Shown here in pieces: positions 1 through 6,490 of a stretch of DNA of 11,860 nt (positions are counted from its first letter, which is position 1; each line of letters begins with the position of its first letter). Origin of the DNA: an uncultured Bacillota bacterium (GTDB taxonomy: Bacteria; Bacillota_I; Bacilli_A; RFN20; CAG-449). The translations under genes were made by a program, and so were the position numbers. The stretch covers positions 1 through 11,860 of the forward strand of contig CAJKZK010000053.1 of assembly GCA_905204225.1 (NCBI GenBank), given 5' to 3'. A model generated the notes under the pieces. That model ran no database searches and was not told where the DNA came from. It was given only the letters and a program-made list of their open reading frames with translations.

Positions 1-56
1 CAATATATTGTATTTATTTGTAATAAATAAAATAACTATTTATTTAAATTAAATTT

Positions 57-65
57 TGTTATAAT
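57..65 (+). promoter_or_regulatory. Extended -10 promoter of the yqeG operon, predicting a leaderless transcript
   Basis: A perfect extended -10 element (TGTTATAAT; TATAAT at 60-65) lies exactly six bases before the yqeG ATG at 72. There is no good -35 (TATTTA at 37-42 at best) and no Shine-Dalgarno sequence. A normal SigA start 6-7 bases after the -10 falls on or beside the A of the ATG, so the mRNA would be leaderless. The same 15-base string TATAATAAAAATATG occurs at dinB. Inference from sequence only. Confidence 0.6.
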
Positions 66-71
66 AAAAAT

Positions 72-596
72 ATGAAAAGATTTAGACCTGATTATTATTC
101 TCAAAATATATTTGATATTGATGTTTCATTTTTTGTTAAAAGAGGATATAAATGTGTGTTATGTGATTTAGATAACACTCTTGATGCATTTGATGAATTA
201 AATCCTTCATTAAGGGTAAAAAAACTTAAAGAAGATTTAGAAAAAGTTAATATAAAATTATGTATTGTTTCTAATAATAGAGCAGCAAGAAAAAGCATAT
301 ATTGTGAAAGGCTAGGCGTTGAAGGAATTTTTTCATGTAGAAAACCATTTGCAAAAAAAATCAATGATTTTATTACTAAATTAAATTTTAAAAAAAGTGA
401 AGTAATATTAGTTGGTGATCAATTATTAACTGATGTAATGTGCGCTAAAAATGTAGGTATAAAAGTTATATTAACAGAGCCAATAACTAAAAAAGACCAA
501 TGGACTACAAAATTTAATCGTTTAATTGATAAACCAATTAGAAATTATTTAAGAAAACATGGTTATTTAGAAGGGGTGAAAATTAATAATGAGTAA
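72..596 (+). CDS. yqeG: YqeG family HAD-superfamily (subfamily IIIA) phosphatase
   Basis: The 174-residue protein has the HAD motifs in order. Motif I is DLDNT at residues 32-36, with nucleophile Asp32 and acid/base Asp34. Motif II is SNN at 67-69, the conserved Lys-Pro is at 91-92, and GDQLLTD at 115-121 is the metal-binding motif typical of YqeG. Length and N-terminus (MKRFRPDYYSQNIFDI) resemble B. subtilis YqeG, which supports this ATG although it has no ribosome-binding site. The family is a small cytosolic phosphatase of the PGP_phosphatase type; its substrate in bacteria is not firmly known. It heads the ribosome/NAD operon, as in Bacillus, and its end overlaps yqeH by 8 bases, suggesting translational coupling. 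Confidence 0.92.
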   Translation: MKRFRPDYYSQNIFDIDVSFFVKRGYKCVLCDLDNTLDAFDELNPSLRVKKLKEDLEKVNIKLCIVSNNRAARKSIYCERLGVEGIFSCRKPFAKKINDFITKLNFKKSEVILVGDQLLTDVMCAKNVGIKVILTEPITKKDQWTTKFNRLIDKPIRNYLRKHGYLEGVKINNE

Positions 597-1707
597 GAAT
601 GATTTTATTAAATTATATTGTTTTGGATGTGGAGCAGAATTACAAAATGATGATCCAAATAAACAAGGATATATTCCAAAATATTTAGAAAATGATAGTA
701 AATATCTTTGTCAAAGATGTTTTAGATTACAACATTATGGAATTAATGCAGAAGATCAAACGTATAATAATGATTATAAAAAAATAATTGAACAAGCTAA
801 AAGAGAAAGAGGATTGATAATATATGTTGTTGACCTATTTGCTTTTGAATGTTCTATAGTTCAATCATTAATTAATCAATTAAAAGATACGCGATTATTA
901 GTAATTGCTTCTAAAAGAGATGTTATTCCTTCATCAGTAAAAGATACTAAATTAATTAATTTTGTTAAAGAAAGATTAAATGAATATAATTTAAATCCTT
1001 TAGATATATTAATTTCTTCATCAGCAAATAATTATAATTTAGAAGATATTATTAAAAGATGTACTACCTTGAGAAAAAGAAAAAATATATATATTTTTGG
1101 TGCTACATCTGTTGGTAAATCAAGTTTAGTAAATGCATTTTTAAAAATGTATGAAAATAATACAACTCAACTTATCTCAACATCTCCATATCCTGGCACT
1201 ACTTTAGATGTAATTAAAGTTCCATTAAGTGATGGATGTTTTATATATGATACTCCTGGAGTATATCTAGATACATCTATATATGCTCATTTGGATAAAA
1301 AATTATTAAAATATGTAATGCCAAATAAAGAAATTAAACCTAGAGTTTACCAATTATTACCGCATCAATCATTATTATTTGAAAATATTTGTAAGATTGA
1401 TTTTATAAGTAATGAAAAAACTAATGTTACAATTTATTTAAGTAATTATTTGACAGTTACTAGATGTAAAGAAGAGAATTCTAATAAAACATTTAATAAT
1501 ATGATTAAAAATAAACAATTTAAATACCTAGATAGAAATATATCATCAATCGATGATTTAATTCTTCATGAATTAACTTTACCAAATAATTATTGCGATA
1601 TTGTTGTTGCTGGTTTATTATGGATAAAGATAAAAGGAAAAGGAGAAGTAGTTCACGTATTCACACCAAAAGGAGTAGAAGTAAATATTCGTGAATGTAA
1701 AATATAA
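589..1707 (+). CDS. yqeH: Circularly permuted ribosome biogenesis GTPase YqeH
   Basis: 372 residues. An N-terminal zinc finger uses Cys11, Cys14, Cys41 and Cys44. The GTPase motifs come in permuted order, which defines this family: G4 as SKRD (108-111), G5 as SSSAN (143-147), then the P-loop G1 GATSVGKSS (171-179), G2 PGTT (202-205) and G3 DTPG (221-224). The remainder is the YqeH C-terminal domain, which likely binds rRNA. In B. subtilis YqeH is needed for 30S subunit assembly. The start has a strong ribosome-binding site (AAGGGGTG) inside the end of yqeG. The aroE-type gene that follows yqeH in B. subtilis is absent here, and yhbY follows after 2 bases. G4 reads SKRD rather than NKxD, a mild divergence. 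Confidence 0.96.
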   Translation: MSKNDFIKLYCFGCGAELQNDDPNKQGYIPKYLENDSKYLCQRCFRLQHYGINAEDQTYNNDYKKIIEQAKRERGLIIYVVDLFAFECSIVQSLINQLKDTRLLVIASKRDVIPSSVKDTKLINFVKERLNEYNLNPLDILISSSANNYNLEDIIKRCTTLRKRKNIYIFGATSVGKSSLVNAFLKMYENNTTQLISTSPYPGTTLDVIKVPLSDGCFIYDTPGVYLDTSIYAHLDKKLLKYVMPNKEIKPRVYQLLPHQSLLFENICKIDFISNEKTNVTIYLSNYLTVTRCKEENSNKTFNNMIKNKQFKYLDRNISSIDDLILHELTLPNNYCDIVVAGLLWIKIKGKGEVVHVFTPKGVEVNIRECKI

Positions 1708-1709
1708 TT

Positions 1710-2003
1710 ATGCTAACTAAAAGTCAAATTAAATATCTAAAAAGTTTATCAAACACTTTAGAACATAAATATCAAATAGGAAAATATGAAATAACTGATA
1801 CTGTAGTTGATATGCTTTCTCATGCATTAGATAAACATGAATTAATTAAAATAAGTGTTAATCAATCAGTTATGGAGCAAAAAAATGAATATGCAGAAGA
1901 ATTAGTTAATGCTTTACATGCTGAATTAATTCAAATTGTCGGTGGCGTTATTACTCTTTATAGAAAAAATTTAAAAGAACCTAAAATCCAATTACCACGA
2001 TGA
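1710..2003 (+). CDS. yhbY: CRS1-YhbY domain RNA-binding protein
   Basis: A 97-residue single-domain protein. It shows the YhbY fold pattern: N-terminal LTKSQIKYLKSL, central LIKISVNQS, and C-terminal QIVGGVITLYRKN matching the family's G-x-x-x-x-LYR ending. The usual glycine-rich GKGGIT loop reads GKYEIT, so that loop has diverged. Family members (YhbY in E. coli, YqeI in B. subtilis) bind pre-50S ribosomal RNA. There is no recognisable Shine-Dalgarno sequence. The ATG lies 2 bases after the yqeH stop, so it is probably translated by reinitiation. Its TGA stop overlaps the nadD start (ATGA). Confidence 0.9.
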   Translation: MLTKSQIKYLKSLSNTLEHKYQIGKYEITDTVVDMLSHALDKHELIKISVNQSVMEQKNEYAEELVNALHAELIQIVGGVITLYRKNLKEPKIQLPR

Positions 2004-3091
2004 AAAAGAGAATTTTATTATTTGGTGGATCTTTTGATCCTATTCATAATGCTCATTTAGAGCTTACTTTACAAGCATATAACGAATTAAATGTAGATAA
2101 ATGTTATTTTATTTTAGCTAAGAATCCTCGTTGGAAAAAGCCATTATCAACATCAAAACAACGTTTAGAAATGTTAGAATTAGCTTTAAAAGATTATAAA
2201 CAATTTGAAATATCATTAATTGAATATAATTCAAATAGAGAAGTAACTTACACATTTGACACTATCATGGAGATGGGTAATTTTAATGAAAATGAATATT
2301 ATTATTTAATAGGAACAGATCAATTAGAATTATTAAATAAATGGTATAAAATAGATGAATTATCTTCTATAGTTCATTTTGTAGTTTTTAAAAGATATTC
2401 TTATCCTGTTAATGAAAATAATTTAAAAAAATATCATTGTACATTATTAAATAATAAAGAATTAGATATTTCTTCAACAAAAATAAGGAATTTAAATGCT
2501 TTATCATCACCAAGAAATGTTTTAGAATATATTGCAAAAAATAACCTTTATTATTTTGTAGAAATAAATAAATATATTCAAAATAAAAGATTAGAACATT
2601 CTAAATCAGTTGCTTTATTATGTTATGATATAGCTCAATGTAATAATATTGATCCAAATGTAGCGTATTTAGCAGGATTATTACATGATATAGCTAAAGG
2701 AATAGAGCCAAATAGAAGCGAAATGTTAATGGACGAATATTTTCCTTTAGAAAAAAAATTGGTTGGAAAATGGGCTTATCATCAATTTATAGGGGTACTT
2801 ATCGCTCAAGAAAAATTTAATGTAACATCTAAAGATATTCTTAATAGTATTGAATATCATTCAACAGGAAGAGAGAAGATGTCAGCCTTAGAGAAAATAG
2901 TCTTTGTAGCGGATAAATTAGATCCTTTAAGAGGATGGGATTCTACGTCATTAATTAATGAATGTAAAAAAGATATTAATAATGGATTTATTGAAGTACT
3001 TAAGAGTAATGTTGAATTCTTTAAAATTCATAAAATAAATTATAAAAATTATTTTACAGAAAAATGTTTAAAATATTATTTAGGAGAATAA
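2000..3091 (+). CDS. nadD-yqeK: NadD-YqeK fusion: nicotinate-nucleotide adenylyltransferase with C-terminal HD-domain hydrolase
   Basis: 363 residues, two enzymes in one chain. Residues 1 to about 188 are NadD, converting nicotinate mononucleotide and ATP to deamido-NAD. It has GGSFDPIHNAH (9-19), where His16 and His19 form the nucleotidyltransferase H-x-x-H motif, and ISSTKIR (157-163). Residues about 190-363 are a YqeK-type HD domain with metal ligands His200, His229-Asp230, His261, His287 and Asp305. YqeK proteins hydrolyse diadenosine tetraphosphate. In B. subtilis nadD and yqeK are adjacent separate genes; a comparable fusion occurs in mycoplasmas such as the MG240 type. Start and yhbY stop overlap as ATGA with no clear ribosome-binding site, so coupling is likely. 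No frameshift or internal stop is seen at the junction. Confidence 0.94.
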   Translation: MKKRILLFGGSFDPIHNAHLELTLQAYNELNVDKCYFILAKNPRWKKPLSTSKQRLEMLELALKDYKQFEISLIEYNSNREVTYTFDTIMEMGNFNENEYYYLIGTDQLELLNKWYKIDELSSIVHFVVFKRYSYPVNENNLKKYHCTLLNNKELDISSTKIRNLNALSSPRNVLEYIAKNNLYYFVEINKYIQNKRLEHSKSVALLCYDIAQCNNIDPNVAYLAGLLHDIAKGIEPNRSEMLMDEYFPLEKKLVGKWAYHQFIGVLIAQEKFNVTSKDILNSIEYHSTGREKMSALEKIVFVADKLDPLRGWDSTSLINECKKDINNGFIEVLKSNVEFFKIHKINYKNYFTEKCLKYYLGE

Positions 3092-3095
3092 AGAA

Positions 3096-3425
3096 ATGGA
3101 ATTAGTAAAATTAGATTTAATAAAAAAAGCTATTGATGAAAAAAAAGGAGAAGATATTAAAATTTATGATTTGACAACAACTTCACCAATTTGTTCATAT
3201 ATGGTAGTAGCAACTATTTTAAATGGTAGACATGGTAAAGCTATCGCGGATGAAATACAAGAAATACAAGAAAAATTAGGTCAAAGAGTTCGTCATATTG
3301 AAGGTGGAGAAAAAGATAGTTGGATTTTAATAGATTTAAATGATATCATTGTTCAATTATTTACTGCTGAAGAAAGAACAAGAGTTGGTTTAGATCAACT
3401 TATTGAAAGAGCCCATCATGAATAA
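3096..3425 (+). CDS. rsfS: Ribosomal silencing factor RsfS (YbeB/Iojap family)
   Basis: 109 residues, the normal size. The conserved core is visible: an N-terminal helix followed by DIKIYDLTTTSPICSYMVVAT, then HIEGGEKDSWILIDLNDIIVQLF, matching the family pattern R-x-EG...W-x-LID...V-x-x-F. RsfS binds uL14 on the 50S subunit and blocks subunit joining when nutrients are short. A good ribosome-binding site, AGGAG, lies 9 bases before the ATG and overlaps the nadD-yqeK stop. The usual VHxF reads VQLF and the tail lacks the common aromatic FYxLE stretch, a modest divergence. Position right after nadD-yqeK is the classic conserved arrangement. Its stop overlaps the mtnN start by 8 bases. Confidence 0.94.
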   Translation: MELVKLDLIKKAIDEKKGEDIKIYDLTTTSPICSYMVVATILNGRHGKAIADEIQEIQEKLGQRVRHIEGGEKDSWILIDLNDIIVQLFTAEERTRVGLDQLIERAHHE

Positions 3426-4098
3426 AGATATTAATTTAATTATTATAGCAATGGAAGAAGAATTATCTTGCTTATTAGAACAAATTGAATATCAAACAAT
3501 TAAAGTTGGAGAAGAGACAAGATATATTTTTACAAAAAATAATAATAATTTTTTAGTTTGTTTAGGTAAAATTGGTAAAGTTAATACAGCGTTTTATTTA
3601 GGCCAATTATCAAAAGAATATAATATAAAAAAAATATATAATATTGGAACTTCTGGTGGCATTGCCTCATGTCTAAATATTTGTGATGTAGTAATAGCTA
3701 ATACTGTAAAATATTTAGATGTTGATGTAACAGGTTTTAATTATGAATTAGGACAAATTCCAGGATCACCAGTTGAATTCGTATGTGACACTTCATTTTT
3801 AAATAAAAGAATAATTACAAATGGTTTTAATTTACATATTGGTTTAATTGGATCAACAGATTCATTTATAACTAAAAAGAATATTAATTCATTTCCAATA
3901 GAGAAGAGTAAACCATTAGCCATGGAAATGGAATCAGGAGCGGTTTTACAAGTAGCAAATAAATTAAAAATTCCTGCAATAGTTATTAGATCAATATCTG
4001 ATATTGTTACTAGAGAAAACAATTCAAAAGACTTTGATTTAAATCTAAAAAAATCTTGTAGAAATTGTGTTAATATCTTATTACAAATTATTGATTAA
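3418..4098 (+). CDS. mtnN: 5'-methylthioadenosine/S-adenosylhomocysteine nucleosidase
   Basis: 226 residues from the ATG at 3418. The enzyme cleaves adenine from methylthioadenosine and S-adenosylhomocysteine in methionine salvage and SAM recycling. Family motifs are AMEEEL (catalytic Glu13), NIGTSGG (75-81), DVDVTGFNYELGQIPG (101-116), GSTDSFI (145-151), MEMES with the ribose-binding Glu172, and IRSISD with catalytic Asp195. An in-frame TTG at 3403 would add MKEPI. The ATG is preferred because family proteins begin just before the I-x-AMEEE strand and because it overlaps the rsfS stop like the other operon genes. It sits where B. subtilis has yqeM/comER. It is the last gene before the terminator at 4122. 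Confidence 0.94.
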   Translation: MNKDINLIIIAMEEELSCLLEQIEYQTIKVGEETRYIFTKNNNNFLVCLGKIGKVNTAFYLGQLSKEYNIKKIYNIGTSGGIASCLNICDVVIANTVKYLDVDVTGFNYELGQIPGSPVEFVCDTSFLNKRIITNGFNLHIGLIGSTDSFITKKNINSFPIEKSKPLAMEMESGAVLQVANKLKIPAIVIRSISDIVTRENNSKDFDLNLKKSCRNCVNILLQIID

Positions 4099-4121
4099 AA
4101 ATTAATGTTGTAAAATATACT

Positions 4122-4150
4122 AATAAGGGTTAAAACCCTTATTTTTATTT
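4122..4150 (+). terminator. Intrinsic terminator of the yqeG-mtnN operon
   Basis: A perfect inverted repeat, arms AATAAGGGTT (4122-4131) and AACCCTTATT (4134-4143), has a nominal two-base loop that in RNA would open to four or more. It ends in a T-rich run (TTATTTTTATTT). It begins 24 bases after the mtnN stop and is correctly oriented for the plus-strand operon. Confidence 0.9.
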
Positions 4151-4302
4151 GTTTTGACATAAATAGAGCATTTTATATTACTTTAATACTAATTTTAAAT
4201 CAAAATACAATAAATTTACAAAATATATATAACTTCGCATAATGTAGATTATGTAAAGTAATATTAATAAAAAGCCTAAAATTAGGTATTTTATCAACAT
4301 AT
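4151..4302. other. Structured part of the 309-base convergent intergenic region; no gene
   Basis: No ORF with a ribosome-binding site is seen. The stretch holds three things. First, a possible plus-strand promoter: TTGACA at 4154-4159 with a weak -10, TATTAC, at 4176-4181. Second, an 11-base perfect inverted repeat, ATATTACTTTA at 4175-4185 and TAAAGTAATAT at 4254-4264, whose right arm abuts a small hairpin (CATAAT 4238-4243, ATTATG 4248-4253). Third, a short hairpin CCTAA/TTAGG at 4275-4286 followed by T-rich bases on both strands. Whether this encodes a small RNA or is merely AT-rich spacer cannot be decided from sequence alone. Confidence 0.4.
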
Positions 4303-4367
4303 AAAAAAACCGAATTATAGGAATATGTTTCTAATCTTATGAGTTATCCACATATTTAATCCGGTTT
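4303..4367 (-). terminator. Two-stem intrinsic terminator of the dinB-xerD-deoB operon
   Basis: On the minus strand the outer stem pairs AAACCGGATTA (4367-4357) with TAATTCGGTTT (4317-4307), 11 pairs including one G-U. An inner stem pairs AATATGT (4356-4350) with ACATATT (4328-4322). The apex is a 21-base loop and four bases (4321-4318) bulge on the 3' side. The outer stem runs straight into seven T's (4309-4303). It lies 40 bases past the deoB stop. It is larger than an ordinary terminator and contains a perfect DnaA-box sequence, TTATCCACA, on the plus strand at 4344-4352. Confidence 0.75.
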
Positions 4368-4375
4368 AATTAAAC

Positions 4376-4410
4376 TTATATACTACTAATTATATACTAA
4401 TTATATACTA
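4376..4410. repeat. Three copies of TTATATACTA at the deoB 3' end
   Basis: The 10-mer TTATATACTA occurs at 4376-4385, 4390-4399 and 4401-4410. The last two are a true 11-base tandem (ATTATATACTA). The final copy contains the deoB stop codon, read as TAG on the minus strand. Function unknown; it may be simple AT-rich slippage. Confidence 0.6.
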
Positions 4411-5601
4411 ATCATCTAATAATTCTTTAATAGTAGTGCCAATTTGTTCTTTAGTAGGTTTTAAATTGAAATTTTCTATAATTGTTCTACCCATATCAGC
4501 AAATGAACTTCTTTCATCAATAAATTTACCATTTTTATAAGATGTTGAATATGCTATGAATGGAACTTTTTCTCTAGTGTGATCTGATCCTCTAAATGTT
4601 GGGTCATTACCATGATCAGCCGTTACAATTAATAAATCATCATCATTTAATAATTCTATTAATTGTTTTAGATCTTTATCAAATTCTTCAATACATTGAC
4701 CATATCCAACTGGATTTCTTCTATGTCCATATTCTGAATCAAATTCAACTAAATTAACAAAACATAAGCCTGTAAAATCTTTTTTAGCAAGTGAACATGT
4801 AATTTCCATACCATTATGGTTAGATATAGTTTTATATGTTTCACTAACCCCTACTCCATTAAATATATCATTAATTTTACCAACACATATAACATCATAA
4901 TTATGATCTTTTAATGTTTGCATATATGTATATGAAGAAGGACTTAATGCATAATCATGTCTACGAGGCGTTCTTTTAAAATTAGATGGATCTGTACCTA
5001 TAAAAGGTCTGGCAATAACTCGACCAACTTTATATTCTTCTTTCATACATATATTTCTAGCAATTTCACATAAATGATATAATTCATCGACTGGAACGAT
5101 TGCTTCATTAGCTGCTAATTGTAAAACAGAATCAGCCGAGGTGTACAAAATAATTTCTCCTGTTTTAAGTTGTCTTTCGCCTAAATCATTAATAATTTTT
5201 GTTCCTGATACTGAAATATTACCAATATATTTTTTATGAGTTTTTTCTTCTAATTCATCAATTAATTCTTGTGGGAAACCGTGTTCGTAAAATGTTTTAA
5301 AAGGTTTTGTAGTTAATACTCCCATCATTTCCCAATGTCCAGTCATTGTATCTTTACCATTTGATTCTTCGTTTAATCTAGTAACATAAGAATGTGGGTG
5401 TTCTACTTTATTTGTTCCTATAATATCTTTATTGATATCGTATAAACCTAAACTATTTAATGTTGGAATATTTAGACCCTTACAAACATTAGAAATATGA
5501 ACAAATGTATTTGCTCCTTCATCATTAAATTTATAAGCATCAGACATTTGACCAACGCCTAAAGAATCCATAACAATAATAAATATTCTTTTAAATTTCA
5601 T
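4408..5601 (-). CDS. deoB: Phosphopentomutase
   Basis: 397 residues, the usual length. DeoB interconverts ribose-1-phosphate (or deoxyribose-1-phosphate) and the 5-phosphates, linking nucleoside salvage to the pentose phosphate pathway. It is a cytosolic alkaline-phosphatase-superfamily enzyme using two manganese ions. Visible sites are MDSLGVGQMSDA (Asp12), GKDTMTGHWE with the phosphorylated Thr85, EFDSEYGHRR (Asp288, His293), TADHGND (Asp329, His330) and SDHTREKVPF (His341). A strong ribosome-binding site, AAGGAG, precedes the ATG. It follows xerD by 10 bases; the xerD-deoB pair is also found in B. subtilis (ripX-drm). The purine nucleoside phosphorylase gene that follows there is absent. 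Confidence 0.97.
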   Translation of the reverse strand: MKFKRIFIIVMDSLGVGQMSDAYKFNDEGANTFVHISNVCKGLNIPTLNSLGLYDINKDIIGTNKVEHPHSYVTRLNEESNGKDTMTGHWEMMGVLTTKPFKTFYEHGFPQELIDELEEKTHKKYIGNISVSGTKIINDLGERQLKTGEIILYTSADSVLQLAANEAIVPVDELYHLCEIARNICMKEEYKVGRVIARPFIGTDPSNFKRTPRRHDYALSPSSYTYMQTLKDHNYDVICVGKINDIFNGVGVSETYKTISNHNGMEITCSLAKKDFTGLCFVNLVEFDSEYGHRRNPVGYGQCIEEFDKDLKQLIELLNDDDLLIVTADHGNDPTFRGSDHTREKVPFIAYSTSYKNGKFIDERSSFADMGRTIIENFNLKPTKEQIGTTIKELLDD

Positions 5602-5611
5602 ATATTTCTCC

Positions 5612-6490
5612 TTATTTCATAAACATATCATACGCTGAACGTATTCTTTTACTTGACACATGAGTGTATATTTGAGTTGTAGATATATCACTATGGCCTA
5701 ACATTTCTTGAACAGAACGAAGATCTGCTCCATTTTCAAGTAAATGAGTTGCAAAGCAATGCCGCAGAGTATGTGGTGTTACATTTTCTATTATACCAGC
5801 TTTTAATGCATAATTCTTAATAATTTGCCAAAAAGCTTGTCTTGAAAGAGGTTTACCTTCTTTATTAATGAAAATATATTTAGAATTTCTATAAGGTGAT
5901 TCGTTTCTTACTTCATTAATATATTTTATTAAATATTCTAATGCAAATGATGAAATAGGAACATATCTTTCTTTTGCACCTTTACCAAAAATCCTTATTT
6001 GTTTCTTCTCTATCGACAGATTTTTCTTTTCAATAGTTAATAATTCACTAACTCTTAATCCTGTAGCGTACATTACTTCTAACATAGCTCTATCTCTTAT
6101 TCCACTAGGTTTAGACATGTCAGGTTGTTCTAATAATGATTCAACTTCTTCAAAAGATAAAACAGTTGGTAAATGTTGTGGTTTTTTAGGCAAATCTAAT
6201 TGATCAATATTACATTTTATTTTCTTTTCATTAATTAAAAATAAATAAAATGATTTTAATGTAGAAACATGTCTAAGAATTGTTAATATACTTTTACCTT
6301 CATTTGTTAAAAAAATTATATAATTTTTAATATGTTCTAAATTTAAATTTTCTACTTGAAAATTATCTTCATTTAAAAACTTATAAAATGATTTTAAGTC
6401 ATCATTATAATTAATTATTGTTTGTTTTTGAAGGCCTTTTTCAGCCAAACAATGAATTATAAATTGTTCAGTTGCATCTAAATAATCCAT
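5612..6490 (-). CDS. xerD: Site-specific tyrosine recombinase XerD
   Basis: 292 residues, close to B. subtilis RipX/XerD. The N-terminal SAM-like core-binding domain spans about residues 1-100. The catalytic domain carries the full tyrosine-recombinase set: Arg146 (ATGLRVSEL), Lys170 (FGKGAKERYVP), His240 and Arg243 (HTLRHCFATHLLENGADL), His266 (MLGHSDISTT) and nucleophile Tyr275 (IYTHVS). It resolves chromosome dimers at dif together with XerC. No dif-like site is seen here. The ATG overlaps the dinB stop by one base (TAATG), and the ribosome-binding site AAAGGAG lies inside the dinB end, so the two are translationally coupled. Nothing suggests a phage integrase; the context is chromosomal housekeeping. 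Confidence 0.95.
   Translation of the reverse strand: MDYLDATEQFIIHCLAEKGLQKQTIINYNDDLKSFYKFLNEDNFQVENLNLEHIKNYIIFLTNEGKSILTILRHVSTLKSFYLFLINEKKIKCNIDQLDLPKKPQHLPTVLSFEEVESLLEQPDMSKPSGIRDRAMLEVMYATGLRVSELLTIEKKNLSIEKKQIRIFGKGAKERYVPISSFALEYLIKYINEVRNESPYRNSKYIFINKEGKPLSRQAFWQIIKNYALKAGIIENVTPHTLRHCFATHLLENGADLRSVQEMLGHSDISTTQIYTHVSSKRIRSAYDMFMK

Noticed and set aside
101..364. Minus-strand ORF of 87 codons inside yqeG
   Set aside because: Lies wholly antisense to a well-supported gene, with no ribosome-binding site or recognisable motif.
3403..3417. TTG start adding five residues to mtnN
   Set aside because: The ATG at 3418 fits the family N-terminus and overlaps the rsfS stop, as is common in this operon.
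3741..4022. Minus-strand ORF of 93 codons inside mtnN
   Set aside because: Antisense shadow of conserved mtnN motifs, with no independent support.
4322..4356. Twelve-codon minus-strand ORF (MWITHKIRNIFL) in the deoB terminator
   Set aside because: No ribosome-binding site, and it lies inside a terminator hairpin downstream of deoB.
5612..6490. XerD as a phage or plasmid integrase
   Set aside because: Housekeeping length, coupling to dinB and deoB, and absence of attachment sites or phage genes indicate chromosomal XerD.
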